Assembly (NCBI GenBank): GCA_964447335.1
Contig: CAYUSA010000001.1
Location: forward strand, 62,001 to 126,000
Length of the DNA stretch: 64,000 nucleotides
From: HRBIN12 sp964447335
GTDB taxonomy: Bacteria; Actinomycetota; UBA4738; HRBIN12
Reading direction: 5' to 3'
The notes beneath the pieces were generated by a model that ran no database searches, had not been told where the DNA came from, and saw only the letters and a program-made list of their open reading frames with translations. Numbering within the stretch: position 1 is the stretch's first letter; each line of letters opens with the position of its first letter. The translations under genes and the position numbers were made by a program. This document shows positions 56,972 through 64,000 of the stretch, in pieces.

Positions 56972-57910
56972 TCACGGCTTCCGGAACAGGTAGTGAGCCG
57001 CCGCCGTGCGCAGGTCGGCGTCGGAGGCCGCTCGGAACGGCGCCGCGAGGCGGGCGCGGTCGATGCCCGGTTCGCCCTCCTGCGCCTCGCGCTCCGTCTC
57101 CACGTAGCGGTGAGACGGCAGCACCATGCGGCGCATCGCGATGCGCTCGAACCCAGCGCGCTCGAGCAGGTCGGCGATCTGGGAGGGCAGCAGGCGGTTG
57201 TGGTACGCGAGCGGATGCCCGAACAGCGCGTGGTAGGACGCCCGGCCAAACCGCAGGTGGTTGAGGAACGGCCACGACGGATCGGCGTGGTGGAGATGGT
57301 CGCGATGGTCCACGACGTGGGACATCACCGCACCGGGCCGCAGGATCCGGCGGCACTCCTCCAGGAGGATGCGGAGCTCGCGCGGGCGGTGGTGTTCCAG
57401 CACGCCGCCGGAATGGCACAGGTCCACGGAAGCATCCGGTAGCGGGATGCGGCCGTCGGCGGCCACCTCGACGACGCGTCCCCCGATCCTCTCGACGGCG
57501 GTGAGGGCGCTCGGCGACCCCCGGAGAGTTTCGAGCTGCGCGCGACGCGCCGGGAGATCCGGTAGGTCGGGCAAGGGGCAGGCGAGGGCCCCGTCGAGGG
57601 CCGGCACGAGATAGCGGTTCACGATCCTCGCGTCTCGGTTCGTCACCACACCGGCCTTCCCGGTGACCAGGTGGCTCGCGAAGGACGGGAACGGGGTCCA
57701 CCCGCCCTGGTAGATCCACGCGTCCGCGCCCTCCAGGTCCAGCAGTGAGCGCCAGACGTCGACGTACCCGGGCCAGACGCGGGCGAGCTTGTCGACGTGC
57801 GTGCGCTGCGTGCCCATCCACTCGCGGGTGACGATCCGGTAGGCATGAGGCCCGCCGGGCAGGCTTCCCGCGACCGTCAGGAGGGCGGCCTTGCCGACGG
57901 CTCGCCACAC
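56972..57910 (-). CDS. Class I SAM-dependent methyltransferase
   Basis: About 312 residues. The recognisable core is a Methyltransf_11-like region with DASVDLCHSGGVLEHHRPRE and LLEECRRILRPGAVMSHVV, followed by HRDHLHHADPSWPFLNHLRF. The first 80 residues lack a known domain. The classic glycine-rich SAM loop is poorly conserved (ERIGGRVVEVAADG region), so activity is uncertain. GTG 57910 was chosen because it overlaps vanW by only 34 bp; the frame stays open to 58033. Substrate unknown; a cell-surface sugar or lipid is possible. Confidence 0.75.
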   Translation of the reverse strand: MWRAVGKAALLTVAGSLPGGPHAYRIVTREWMGTQRTHVDKLARVWPGYVDVWRSLLDLEGADAWIYQGGWTPFPSFASHLVTGKAGVVTNRDARIVNRYLVPALDGALACPLPDLPDLPARRAQLETLRGSPSALTAVERIGGRVVEVAADGRIPLPDASVDLCHSGGVLEHHRPRELRILLEECRRILRPGAVMSHVVDHRDHLHHADPSWPFLNHLRFGRASYHALFGHPLAYHNRLLPSQIADLLERAGFERIAMRRMVLPSHRYVETEREAQEGEPGIDRARLAAPFRAASDADLRTAAAHYLFRKP

Positions 57911-58767
57911 GACGCCTGCTCCTCGCTCGGCTCGTACAGGACCCGGCCCCGGTTGTGGGCGACCTGCTCGTCCACGAGCACGGTGCCGTCCGGCCGCGCG
58001 ATCCGGCGCAGGATCCGGTTCTCGCGCATCCACACGTCACCGTCCCGGAAGAAGCGATGGCCCTCCTCTCGCACCTCGACGCGGATCCGGGGGTCGCGCG
58101 CGGTCCGCAACTCGCACACGAAGGTGCCGTCCTCGACGCGGGTGCGAAGGACCACCGGCACGACAAGCGGGTTCTGGAACCGCAGGTCGGTATGGCGCCA
58201 CACGACGGTCGCGCCGCAACCGAACGGAACGGTCCGTTGGTGGTCCGGGAACAGGTCGAGGCCGTGCCGGTGGCGTTCGACGATCCGCATCCCTGCCTGC
58301 ACCGCCACCCAGTACAGCCCGTTCGACACCTGACAGAGCCCGCCGCCGACACCGCGACTCGATCGGCCGTCGTGGAGCTCGAGGCCGAGGCGGAACCCGC
58401 GGCGCAGGCTCGGCCGCCCCACCGCGTGGTGGTACGAGAACACCCGGCCGGGCTCGATGAGCGTTCCGTCGAGGATCCGGGCGCCGAGACCAACGTTCGC
58501 CTCCTTGCCTCGTTGCAGATCGGCGGCGATGGCGCCGGGGTCCCGCTCGAGTGGCGACATGTGCGTCGCGAGCCCCCACCGGTAGCCGACGAGCTCCGAG
58601 GGCGACAGCGAGCGCCGCGCCATCGATCTGCGCTCTGCGATCCATCGGGGAGCGAGCAGGAGGTTCACGAGCGCCAACCGGACGCGGAACGGCACGATCC
58701 GCCGGGCGAGCGATCGGATCCGCGAGGAACCGGCGACGCGCGGTGCCTGGGCGGTTGCGGGCGTCAT
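57877..58767 (-). CDS. VanW family protein
   Basis: A protein of about 296 residues with the VanW core: EANVGLGARILDGTLIEPGR, GRVFSYHHAVGRPS, RGVGGGLCQVSNGLYWVAVQ and ERHRHGLDLFP. VanW accompanies some vancomycin-resistance clusters but is widespread without them, and its function is unknown. No signal peptide is clear. ATG 58767 is preferred for GGTGGGG just upstream; GTG 58806, close behind trpG, is the alternative. No vanA/H/X-type genes are nearby. Confidence 0.87.
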   Translation of the reverse strand: MTPATAQAPRVAGSSRIRSLARRIVPFRVRLALVNLLLAPRWIAERRSMARRSLSPSELVGYRWGLATHMSPLERDPGAIAADLQRGKEANVGLGARILDGTLIEPGRVFSYHHAVGRPSLRRGFRLGLELHDGRSSRGVGGGLCQVSNGLYWVAVQAGMRIVERHRHGLDLFPDHQRTVPFGCGATVVWRHTDLRFQNPLVVPVVLRTRVEDGTFVCELRTARDPRIRVEVREEGHRFFRDGDVWMRENRILRRIARPDGTVLVDEQVAHNRGRVLYEPSEEQASCGEPSARPPS

Positions 58768-58810
58768 CACCCCACCGACCCGTCGGGAGCCGGAGCGGTT
58801 CCGCACGGCG

Positions 58811-59380
58811 TCAGCCGCGCGCGAGCGTGAGGAAGTTGCGCACGATCCTCGGGCCCTCGGGCGTGAGGATCGACTCGGGATGGAACTGCACGCCGAACCG
58901 CGGCAGCGTGCGGTGCTGCATCGCCATCACCAGGCCCTCGTCGCTCCACGCGGTGAGCTCGAGCTCCTCGGGCAGGCCCTCGCGCAGGACGACGAGCGAG
59001 TGGTAGCGCCCGGCCTCGAACGGGTTCGGCAGGCCGGCGAGGATCCCCTTGCCCTCGTGGAAGACCAGGCTCGCCTTGCCGTGGACCGGGGCCGCGCGGT
59101 CGACGCGGCCGCCGGCGACGAGCCCCATCGCCTGGTGGCCGAGGCAGACGCCGAGCACCGGGGTCTCGGCCGGCAGCAGCCTCAGGAGGTCGGTGAAGAC
59201 GCCGGCGTCCTCGGGGCGGCCGGGTCCGGGGGACAGGATAACGGCCGCGGGATCGCGCGCGACGAGCGCCTCGGCGGGCTCGGCGTCGCTCTTCACGACC
59301 TCGGTCGCGAACCCAAGGCTCTCGACCAGCTGGACGAGGTTGTAGGTGAAGCTGTCGTAGTTGTCGACGACGAGGATCAC
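58811..59380 (-). CDS. trpG: Anthranilate synthase glutamine amidotransferase subunit
   Basis: Supplies ammonia from glutamine to TrpE. The 189-residue class I amidotransferase has VVDNYDSFTYNLVQLVESLG, VILSPGPGRPEDAG, the nucleophile Cys79 in VLGVCLGHQAMG and the His/Glu pair in GVQFHPESILTPEG. Such proteins can also serve PabA (folate); the adjacent trpE favours tryptophan, but a dual role is possible. Its ATG overlaps the trpE stop by 4 bp. Confidence 0.93.
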   Translation of the reverse strand: MILVVDNYDSFTYNLVQLVESLGFATEVVKSDAEPAEALVARDPAAVILSPGPGRPEDAGVFTDLLRLLPAETPVLGVCLGHQAMGLVAGGRVDRAAPVHGKASLVFHEGKGILAGLPNPFEAGRYHSLVVLREGLPEELELTAWSDEGLVMAMQHRTLPRFGVQFHPESILTPEGPRIVRNFLTLARG

Positions 59381-60843
59381 GTCGCGCCTCCCTCGAGTAC
59401 CGCGGGCAGGAGCGCCGCGGCCTTGCTCTTCGTCTCCTGGAGCTCGGCGTCGGGGTCCGAGTCCGCGACGATCCCCGCACCGGTCTGGATGTGCGCGACG
59501 CCGTCGGCTACGACCGCGGTGCGGATCGTGATGCAGAAGTCCAGATCGCCGGCGAACGTGCAGTAGCCGACGGCGCCGGCGTACGGGCCTCGAGCGGTCG
59601 GTTCGTTCGCCGCGATGATCTCCATCGCGCGGCGCTTCGGCGCGCCGGTCACCGTCCCGGCGGGGAACGTGACCGCCAGCGCATCGAGTGGGTGCATGCC
59701 CTCGGCGAGCTCACCCTCGACGGTGCTCACGATGTGCATGACCTTCGAGAAGCGCTCGACCGTCATGAGCTCGGTCGGGCGCACGGTCCCCGGCGTGCAG
59801 ACGCGGCCGAGGTCGTTCCGCGCGAGGTCCACAAGCATCGCGTGCTCGGCGCGCTCCTTCGGGTCGGCGAGGAGCTCGTGCTCGTACAGGCGGTCCCGCA
59901 GCTCGGTCTCGCCGCGCGGGCGCGTGCCGGCGATCGGGCGCGTCGTCACCGTGCGGCCCTCGACCCGCACGAGCGGCTCGGGCGAGGAGCCGGCGAGCTC
60001 GAGGCCGAGCATCCGCACGAAGAACATGTACGGGGCCGGGTTCGACACGCGCAGGCGCCGGTAGATGGGGAACCCGCCGCGGCTCGCGGGGAACGACACA
60101 CGGCGCGACGGCACGCCCTGGAAGATGTCTCCGGCGAGGATGTGCTCCTTCATCCCACGGACGATCTCCCGGTAGCGCTCGTCGGGCATGTTCGGCTCGC
60201 CGGTGACGTCGACGTACGCCGCCCCGCCGCCGAGCGGCTCGGGCGGAGGTGCGGTCGGTGTCGCCAGTCTCGCGGCCAGGTCCTCGAGCGCGGCGACCCC
60301 GTCGTCGTAGCCGCCTGCCGGCACGTGCGCGACGAGGAGCAGCCGTTGCCGCCAGTGGTCGAACACGACGGCGCGGTCCACCACGAGGAGCCCGATCGGC
60401 GGGCCCGTGACGTCGCCCTCGGGCGTGGGATGGCCGTCCAGGAGCCCGGCGGCCTCGTAGGAGAGGTAGCCCATCAGGCCACCCGTGAGCGAGGGGAGTC
60501 CTTCCAGGCGAGGGGAGCGCAGCCCCTCGGCGAGCGCTCGGAGATCGGCGCGGGCGTCACCCGTCGAGGCCGCGGCCGGCAGCGGCCGGGCCACGTCCCC
60601 CACGCGGAGACCATCCTCGTCCACGACGACGACCGCGGCCGGGTCGCCGGCGACGAACGAGTAGCGTCCCCAGCGTTCGGAGCGCTCCACGCTCTCGAGC
60701 AGGATCCCGGGACCGTCGCCGGCGAGGGACGGGAACACCCCGACCGGTGTCGAGACGTCGGCGAGGAGCTCGGTCCACACGGGAACGAGCGGCCACGATG
60801 CGGCGAGCGCCTCGAACGCCGAGCGATCCGGCCGAACCAGCAC
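59377..60843 (-). CDS. trpE: Anthranilate synthase component I
   Basis: Converts chorismate to anthranilate with TrpG. The 488-residue protein has the N-terminal regulatory half with GPGILLESVERSERWGRYSF (tryptophan-binding LLES motif) and the chorismate-binding half: SPEPLVRVEGRTVTTRPIAG, DPKERAEHAMLVDLARNDLG, FPAGTVTGAPKRRAMEII and YAGAVGYCTFAGDLDFCITI. The LLES motif favours TrpE over PabB and implies feedback by tryptophan. GTG 60843 has GGAGGAGG about 7 nt upstream; the frame stays open far upstream antisense to the next gene. Confidence 0.94.
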   Translation of the reverse strand: MLVRPDRSAFEALAASWPLVPVWTELLADVSTPVGVFPSLAGDGPGILLESVERSERWGRYSFVAGDPAAVVVVDEDGLRVGDVARPLPAAASTGDARADLRALAEGLRSPRLEGLPSLTGGLMGYLSYEAAGLLDGHPTPEGDVTGPPIGLLVVDRAVVFDHWRQRLLLVAHVPAGGYDDGVAALEDLAARLATPTAPPPEPLGGGAAYVDVTGEPNMPDERYREIVRGMKEHILAGDIFQGVPSRRVSFPASRGGFPIYRRLRVSNPAPYMFFVRMLGLELAGSSPEPLVRVEGRTVTTRPIAGTRPRGETELRDRLYEHELLADPKERAEHAMLVDLARNDLGRVCTPGTVRPTELMTVERFSKVMHIVSTVEGELAEGMHPLDALAVTFPAGTVTGAPKRRAMEIIAANEPTARGPYAGAVGYCTFAGDLDFCITIRTAVVADGVAHIQTGAGIVADSDPDAELQETKSKAAALLPAVLEGGAT

Positions 60844-60900
60844 CCCGTTCCTCCTCCGCGGTAGGCGGCTCGTGGCCGAGCCCGCCCTCTCGGTCGTTCG

Positions 60901-60906
60901 AGGGTA
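60901..60906 (-). promoter_or_regulatory. -10-like box of trpE
   Basis: TACCCT on the minus strand predicts transcription from about 60894 and a leader of about 50 nt, too short for a classic trp attenuator. Confidence 0.4.
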
Positions 60907-60935
60907 CCCGTCCCGCCGCGCGGCCGACGCTCGGC

Positions 60936-60956
60936 GGGTGCGTGCGTGACGCACCC
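60936..60956. promoter_or_regulatory. Inverted repeat between trpE and the secreted-protein gene
   Basis: GGGTGCG (60936-60942) and CGCACCC (60950-60956) form a 7-bp dyad with a 7-nt spacer. It lies between the two divergent -10 boxes, a position suited to an operator serving either gene. Confidence 0.4.
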
Positions 60957-60968
60957 AGCGACGTCCGC

Positions 60969-60974
60969 TAGGGT
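60969..60974 (+). promoter_or_regulatory. -10 box of the secreted-protein gene
   Basis: TAGGGT ends 7 nt before the ATG at 60982. Confidence 0.5.
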
Positions 60975-60981
60975 CGGCGAG

Positions 60982-62562
60982 ATGCGCAACCTCGACTCGC
61001 GCCGGCTCGCGCTCCTCGCCATGTCGCTCGTGGCGGCGGTCGCACTCGCGGCGTCGCCCGCCGGGGCGTTGAGCCCGTCCGAGGCCGACGCGCGCCTGCG
61101 GACCTCGGCGCCGATGGCCCGACGGGTCGTCACGGCTCCCGGCCTGGATCGCCACGCGACGTCCCAGATCCGCCCGGCGGCCGAGGCGAGCTCCCGCACG
61201 ACGTTCCGCGGCATCGACCCGACGACCGTCTTCTCGTTCGACGCGATCGGGCGGATCGGCGGCAACTGGCCGGCCGATCCGACTGGCGCCGTCAGCGACA
61301 CCTGGTACTTCACCGCCGTGAACACGCACTACGCCCTCTACGACCTCACGGGAGCGGAGACCCTCGGGCCGACGTCGTTCGCCGGAGTGTTCGACCTGCC
61401 TGCCGGCACGCAGGTGTTCGATCCCAAGGTCGTGTACGACCCGTACGGCGACACGTTCGTCCTCGCGTTCCTCGGCGTGAACGACGCGCAGCAGCGGTCG
61501 TGGATCCTCGTGGTCACGATCCCCGACGCGACCGCGGACCAGCGCTCGACGTGGTGCGGGACCAGGATCGGCGGCGACCGCACGAGCGGCGACGGCAAGC
61601 AGTGGCCCGACTACCCCGGCCTCGGGTTCAGCGGGGATCGCGTCACGATCTCGACGAACCAGTTCGACTTCTCCGGCGGGGCTTTCGCCTCGGCCCAGAT
61701 CCTGTCCTTCCCGAAGGACAACCTGTACGACTGCTCCCGGGAGGTCTCGTTCGACACCTTCGCCGGCTCCGACACGCGGAACCCGAGCGGCACGCAGGCC
61801 TTCACGATCCTGCCGGCGATCTCCGCGGGCTCCCCGCCCGGGTCGCAGTTCCTCGTCTCGCTCTACGAGGGCAAGCCGGCGAGCCTTGTGGTGTGGCGCA
61901 TCAAGCCCTCGGCGGACGGCGCGTCGCTGAAGCGCGCGGCGCTCCCGCTCGGCGGGAAGGTGTCGATCGCGCCGTACGGCACCCAGTGCGACGGCAGCCT
62001 CCAGCGCTCGGACACGTGGTGGGACCCTGGCGACCTGCGGTTCGTGACCGCGTTCTACGACGCCGATCGTGAGCGGCTGTTCGCCGCCCACCCGATCGCG
62101 AAGGACATCGGGCCGGACCCGCAGACCGGTGGGTACGTCGAATCCGTGATCCGGTGGTACGACGTGCGGCTGGCCACGAAGCTGGCCGGCTCGGACATCA
62201 TGCGGCGCGGGGTCATCGGCGAGCCCGAGTCCGACGTCGGGTGGCCGGCACTCGCGACGGACGTCGACGGGAACCTCATCGTCGCGTACAGCCAGGCGAG
62301 CGCGCCGAACGACGAGTGCCTCTCGGCGCGAGCGGCGCAGGTCCTGCACGAGCGGACCGCCGCCTCGACGGTGCTGCTCGTCCCGGGGGAGGCGCGGACG
62401 GAGGCCATCAAGGGTCCCGAACGCTGGGGCGACTACGCTGCGGCGGTGCGAGACCCCGTCGACGGCACCCGCGTGGTGCTGATCGATCAGTACGCGGCGG
62501 CCGACGGCGGGCAGACCACGATCGACTGGCAGCAGGTCGTGTACGTGCTCACCGCCGGCTGA
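60982..62562 (+). CDS. Secreted beta-propeller-like protein of unknown function
   Basis: A 526-residue exported protein with a signal peptide (RRLALLAMSLVAAVALAASP, cleavage near residue 30). The mature part is rich in beta-strand blocks such as TGAVSDTWYFTAVNTHYALY, DPKVVYDPYGDTFVLAFLG, PDYPGLGFSGDRVTISTN, VGWPALATDVDGNLIVAYSQ and RWGDYAAAVRDPVDGTRV, which resemble blades of a sialidase-like propeller. No catalytic motif is recognised. ATG 60982 was chosen over an in-frame start 12 codons upstream because of the -10 box. Similar large secreted propellers occur in other soil and aquatic bacteria; function unknown. Confidence 0.82.
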   Translation: MRNLDSRRLALLAMSLVAAVALAASPAGALSPSEADARLRTSAPMARRVVTAPGLDRHATSQIRPAAEASSRTTFRGIDPTTVFSFDAIGRIGGNWPADPTGAVSDTWYFTAVNTHYALYDLTGAETLGPTSFAGVFDLPAGTQVFDPKVVYDPYGDTFVLAFLGVNDAQQRSWILVVTIPDATADQRSTWCGTRIGGDRTSGDGKQWPDYPGLGFSGDRVTISTNQFDFSGGAFASAQILSFPKDNLYDCSREVSFDTFAGSDTRNPSGTQAFTILPAISAGSPPGSQFLVSLYEGKPASLVVWRIKPSADGASLKRAALPLGGKVSIAPYGTQCDGSLQRSDTWWDPGDLRFVTAFYDADRERLFAAHPIAKDIGPDPQTGGYVESVIRWYDVRLATKLAGSDIMRRGVIGEPESDVGWPALATDVDGNLIVAYSQASAPNDECLSARAAQVLHERTAASTVLLVPGEARTEAIKGPERWGDYAAAVRDPVDGTRVVLIDQYAAADGGQTTIDWQQVVYVLTAG

Positions 62563-62583
62563 CGGACGCCCGGCGGCGACGGG

Positions 62584-62589
62584 TATCCT
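62584..62589 (+). promoter_or_regulatory. -10 box of proS
   Basis: TATCCT ends 8 nt before the proS ATG. Confidence 0.5.
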
Positions 62590-62597
62590 TCCAGCCC

Positions 62598-64000
62598 ATG
62601 CGACTGTCCGAACTGTTCGTCCCCACGCTCCGCGAAGATCCGGCCGAGGCCGAAGCCGTAAGTCACCGGCTGCTGCTCCGCGGGGGATTCGTCCGGCAGC
62701 TGGCGTCGGGGATCTACACGACGCTGCCGCTCGGCGTCCGCACGATGCGCAAGATCGAGACCATCGTGCGCGAGGAGATGGACGCCTCGGGCGCGCAGGA
62801 GATCCGCATGCCCATCACGCTCCCCGCCGAGGCGTGGAAGGCCTCGGGCCGCTGGGACCTCTACGGCGACCTGCTGTTCCGCTTCACCGACCGTCACGGC
62901 CGCGAGATGCTCCTCGGCCCGACGCAGGAAGAGGTCGTGACACCGCTCGTCGCGGGGGACCTGCCCTCGTACCGCGACCTTCCCGTCAACCTGTACCAGG
63001 TCGAGTGGAAGTACCGGGACGAGTTCCGCCCACGGTTCGGCCTGCTCCGCGTCCGCGAGTTCCTGATGAAGGACGCGTACTCGTTCGATCGCGACGAGCC
63101 CGGCATGGCGCGCTCGTACGACGTGATGTACGGCGCGTACCAGCGCATCTTCGATCGGTGCGGCCTCCGGTACGTGATCGTCGAGGCCGACCCGGGTCAG
63201 ATCGGGGGCGGGATCAACCACGAGTTCATGGCGCCGGCCGAGATCGGGGAGGACCTGTTCGTCGAGTGCGAGAACGGCGACTACCTCGCCGACACCGAGG
63301 CCGCCCGTCCCGCGGCCCCCGAGCCGGCCGACCCGACCGACCTCGCGCCCCTCGAGATGCTCGACACGCCCGACACGCCGGCGATCGAGTCGCTCGCGGC
63401 GCTCCTGGACGTCCCCGCGTCACGGACGCTGAAGTGCATCCTGTTCGACGCCGGCGGGCAGACGCTCGCCGTGCTCGTCCCCGGCGACCGCGAGGTGAAC
63501 GAGCCGAAGCTCGAGCGCCTGTTCTTCCCGACGCCGGTGCGGGCGTTCGAGGACGCGGACTTCGCCGCTCGGGGCTTCGTGAAGGGCTACGTCGGGCCGC
63601 AGGCCATGTCCGCCGACGCCGTGGTCCTCGCCGACCACTCGGTGCTCGGCGGCCGGGACTGGGTGACCGGGGCGAACGAGGTCGACCACCACGTGTGCGG
63701 CGCGAACACGCCGCGCGATTTCCGCGTCGACCGATACGAGGACCTCGTGCAGATCCGCGAGGGTGACCGCTGCCCGAACGACAGCGGCGAGCTCCGCGTC
63801 GGGCGCTCGATCGTGGTCGGGCACATCTACCAGCTCCACACGAAGTACTCGGAGCCGCTGCAGGCGCGCTTCGTTGACGAGGACGGCACCGAGCGCCTGT
63901 ACCAGATGGGCTCCTACGGCATCGGTATCTCGCGCATCATGGCCGCCGCCGCCGAGCAGTTCCACGACGACGCCGGCCTCGCGTGGCCGAAAGCCCTCGC
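62598..64000 (+). CDS. proS: Prolyl-tRNA synthetase, 3' end cut by window edge
   Basis: Charges tRNA-Pro. About 467 residues are present and the frame is open at base 64000. The bacterial-type class II catalytic core has motif 1 region EIRMPITLPAEAW, motif 2 QVEWKYRDEFRPRFGLLRVR and TQEEVVT. A YbaK-like editing insertion (about residues 230-390, SLAALLDVPASRTLKCILF) shows it is the bacterial ProS with Ala-tRNA editing. SYGIGISRIMAAAAEQ begins motif 3. The C-terminal anticodon domain is outside the window. Confidence 0.96.
   Translation, partial: MRLSELFVPTLREDPAEAEAVSHRLLLRGGFVRQLASGIYTTLPLGVRTMRKIETIVREEMDASGAQEIRMPITLPAEAWKASGRWDLYGDLLFRFTDRHGREMLLGPTQEEVVTPLVAGDLPSYRDLPVNLYQVEWKYRDEFRPRFGLLRVREFLMKDAYSFDRDEPGMARSYDVMYGAYQRIFDRCGLRYVIVEADPGQIGGGINHEFMAPAEIGEDLFVECENGDYLADTEAARPAAPEPADPTDLAPLEMLDTPDTPAIESLAALLDVPASRTLKCILFDAGGQTLAVLVPGDREVNEPKLERLFFPTPVRAFEDADFAARGFVKGYVGPQAMSADAVVLADHSVLGGRDWVTGANEVDHHVCGANTPRDFRVDRYEDLVQIREGDRCPNDSGELRVGRSIVVGHIYQLHTKYSEPLQARFVDEDGTERLYQMGSYGIGISRIMAAAAEQFHDDAGLAWPKAL

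Noticed and set aside
60844..62349. Upstream extension of the trpE frame
   Set aside because: It would run antisense through the secreted-protein gene; the GTG at 60843 has a strong GGAGGAGG site and gives normal TrpE length.
1..64000. tRNA or rRNA genes, CRISPR arrays, insertion sequences, prophage
   Set aside because: No cloverleaf-sized unassigned spacer, no regularly spaced direct repeats, and no transposase or phage motifs were found. The only recombinase is xerC in its normal chromosomal context.

Overview
This is a high-GC chromosomal window packed with housekeeping genes, most of them on the + strand and many with overlapping start and stop codons. The gene families and their order point to the Actinomycetota. 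Supporting marks are a SepIVA/DivIVA-like gene followed by yceD, rpmF, rnc, mutM, acyP, smc and ftsY; DUF2469 next to rnhB; a WhiG-type sigma factor between xerC and rpsB; and zinc-binding (C+) forms of L28 and L32. ATP-type PEP carboxykinase, the short (about 200 residue) EF-Ts and the many sensor kinases suggest a deep-branching or uncultured lineage rather than a familiar genus. This placement is inferred from gene content only.

Layout. 1-3.3 kb: pckA (minus strand, cut by the window edge) diverges from thiL-thiD. 3.4-5.5 kb: a membrane NarL-type kinase with a receiver-only partner, meeting rpmB (minus). 5.8-8.1 kb: recG. 8.1-18.0 kb: a signalling island between recG and rsmD. It holds one intact hybrid kinase, a second kinase that lost its ATPase domain, a REC-kinase on the minus strand, a frameshifted kinase relic, and a kinase/LuxR-regulator pair. 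18.1-29.5 kb: rsmD-coaD-sepIVA-yceD-rpmF-rnc-mutM, then pncA (minus), acyP, smc, ftsY, a lone receiver protein, ffh and rpsP. 29.5-35.6 kb: khpA-rimM, an inserted DUF1003/ECF sigma/two-membrane-protein block, then trmD-rplS-lepB-rnhB-DUF2469-yraN. 35.7-43.4 kb: phosphate transporter pit with its DUF47 partner, comM-dprA, an MBL-rhodanese gene (minus), xerC and whiG. 43.5-46.6 kb: M23 peptidase, a PQQ-propeller protein and a membrane protein. 46.7-57.0 kb: rpsB-tsf-pyrH-frr-cdsA-dxr-rseP, an OmpR/kinase pair with a YjbQ gene, then ispG. 57.0-60.8 kb: minus-strand trpE-trpG-vanW-methyltransferase. 61.0-64.0 kb: a secreted protein of unknown function and proS (cut by the window edge).

Functionally, the window joins translation and ribosome assembly (rpmB, rpmF, rpsP, rimM, trmD, rplS, rpsB, tsf, frr, rsmD, proS), SRP-dependent secretion (ftsY, ffh, lepB), chromosome maintenance (smc, recG, mutM, rnhB, xerC, dprA, comM), isoprenoid and phospholipid supply (dxr, ispG, cdsA), and many two-component genes.

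A striking regulatory feature is a TANNNT hexamer ending 6-10 nt before the start codon of about 16 genes. This spacing fits leaderless or near-leaderless transcription, and it settles several start choices. No tRNA, rRNA, CRISPR array, insertion sequence or replication origin was recognised. No stretch longer than about 300 bases lacks a gene or gene relic.
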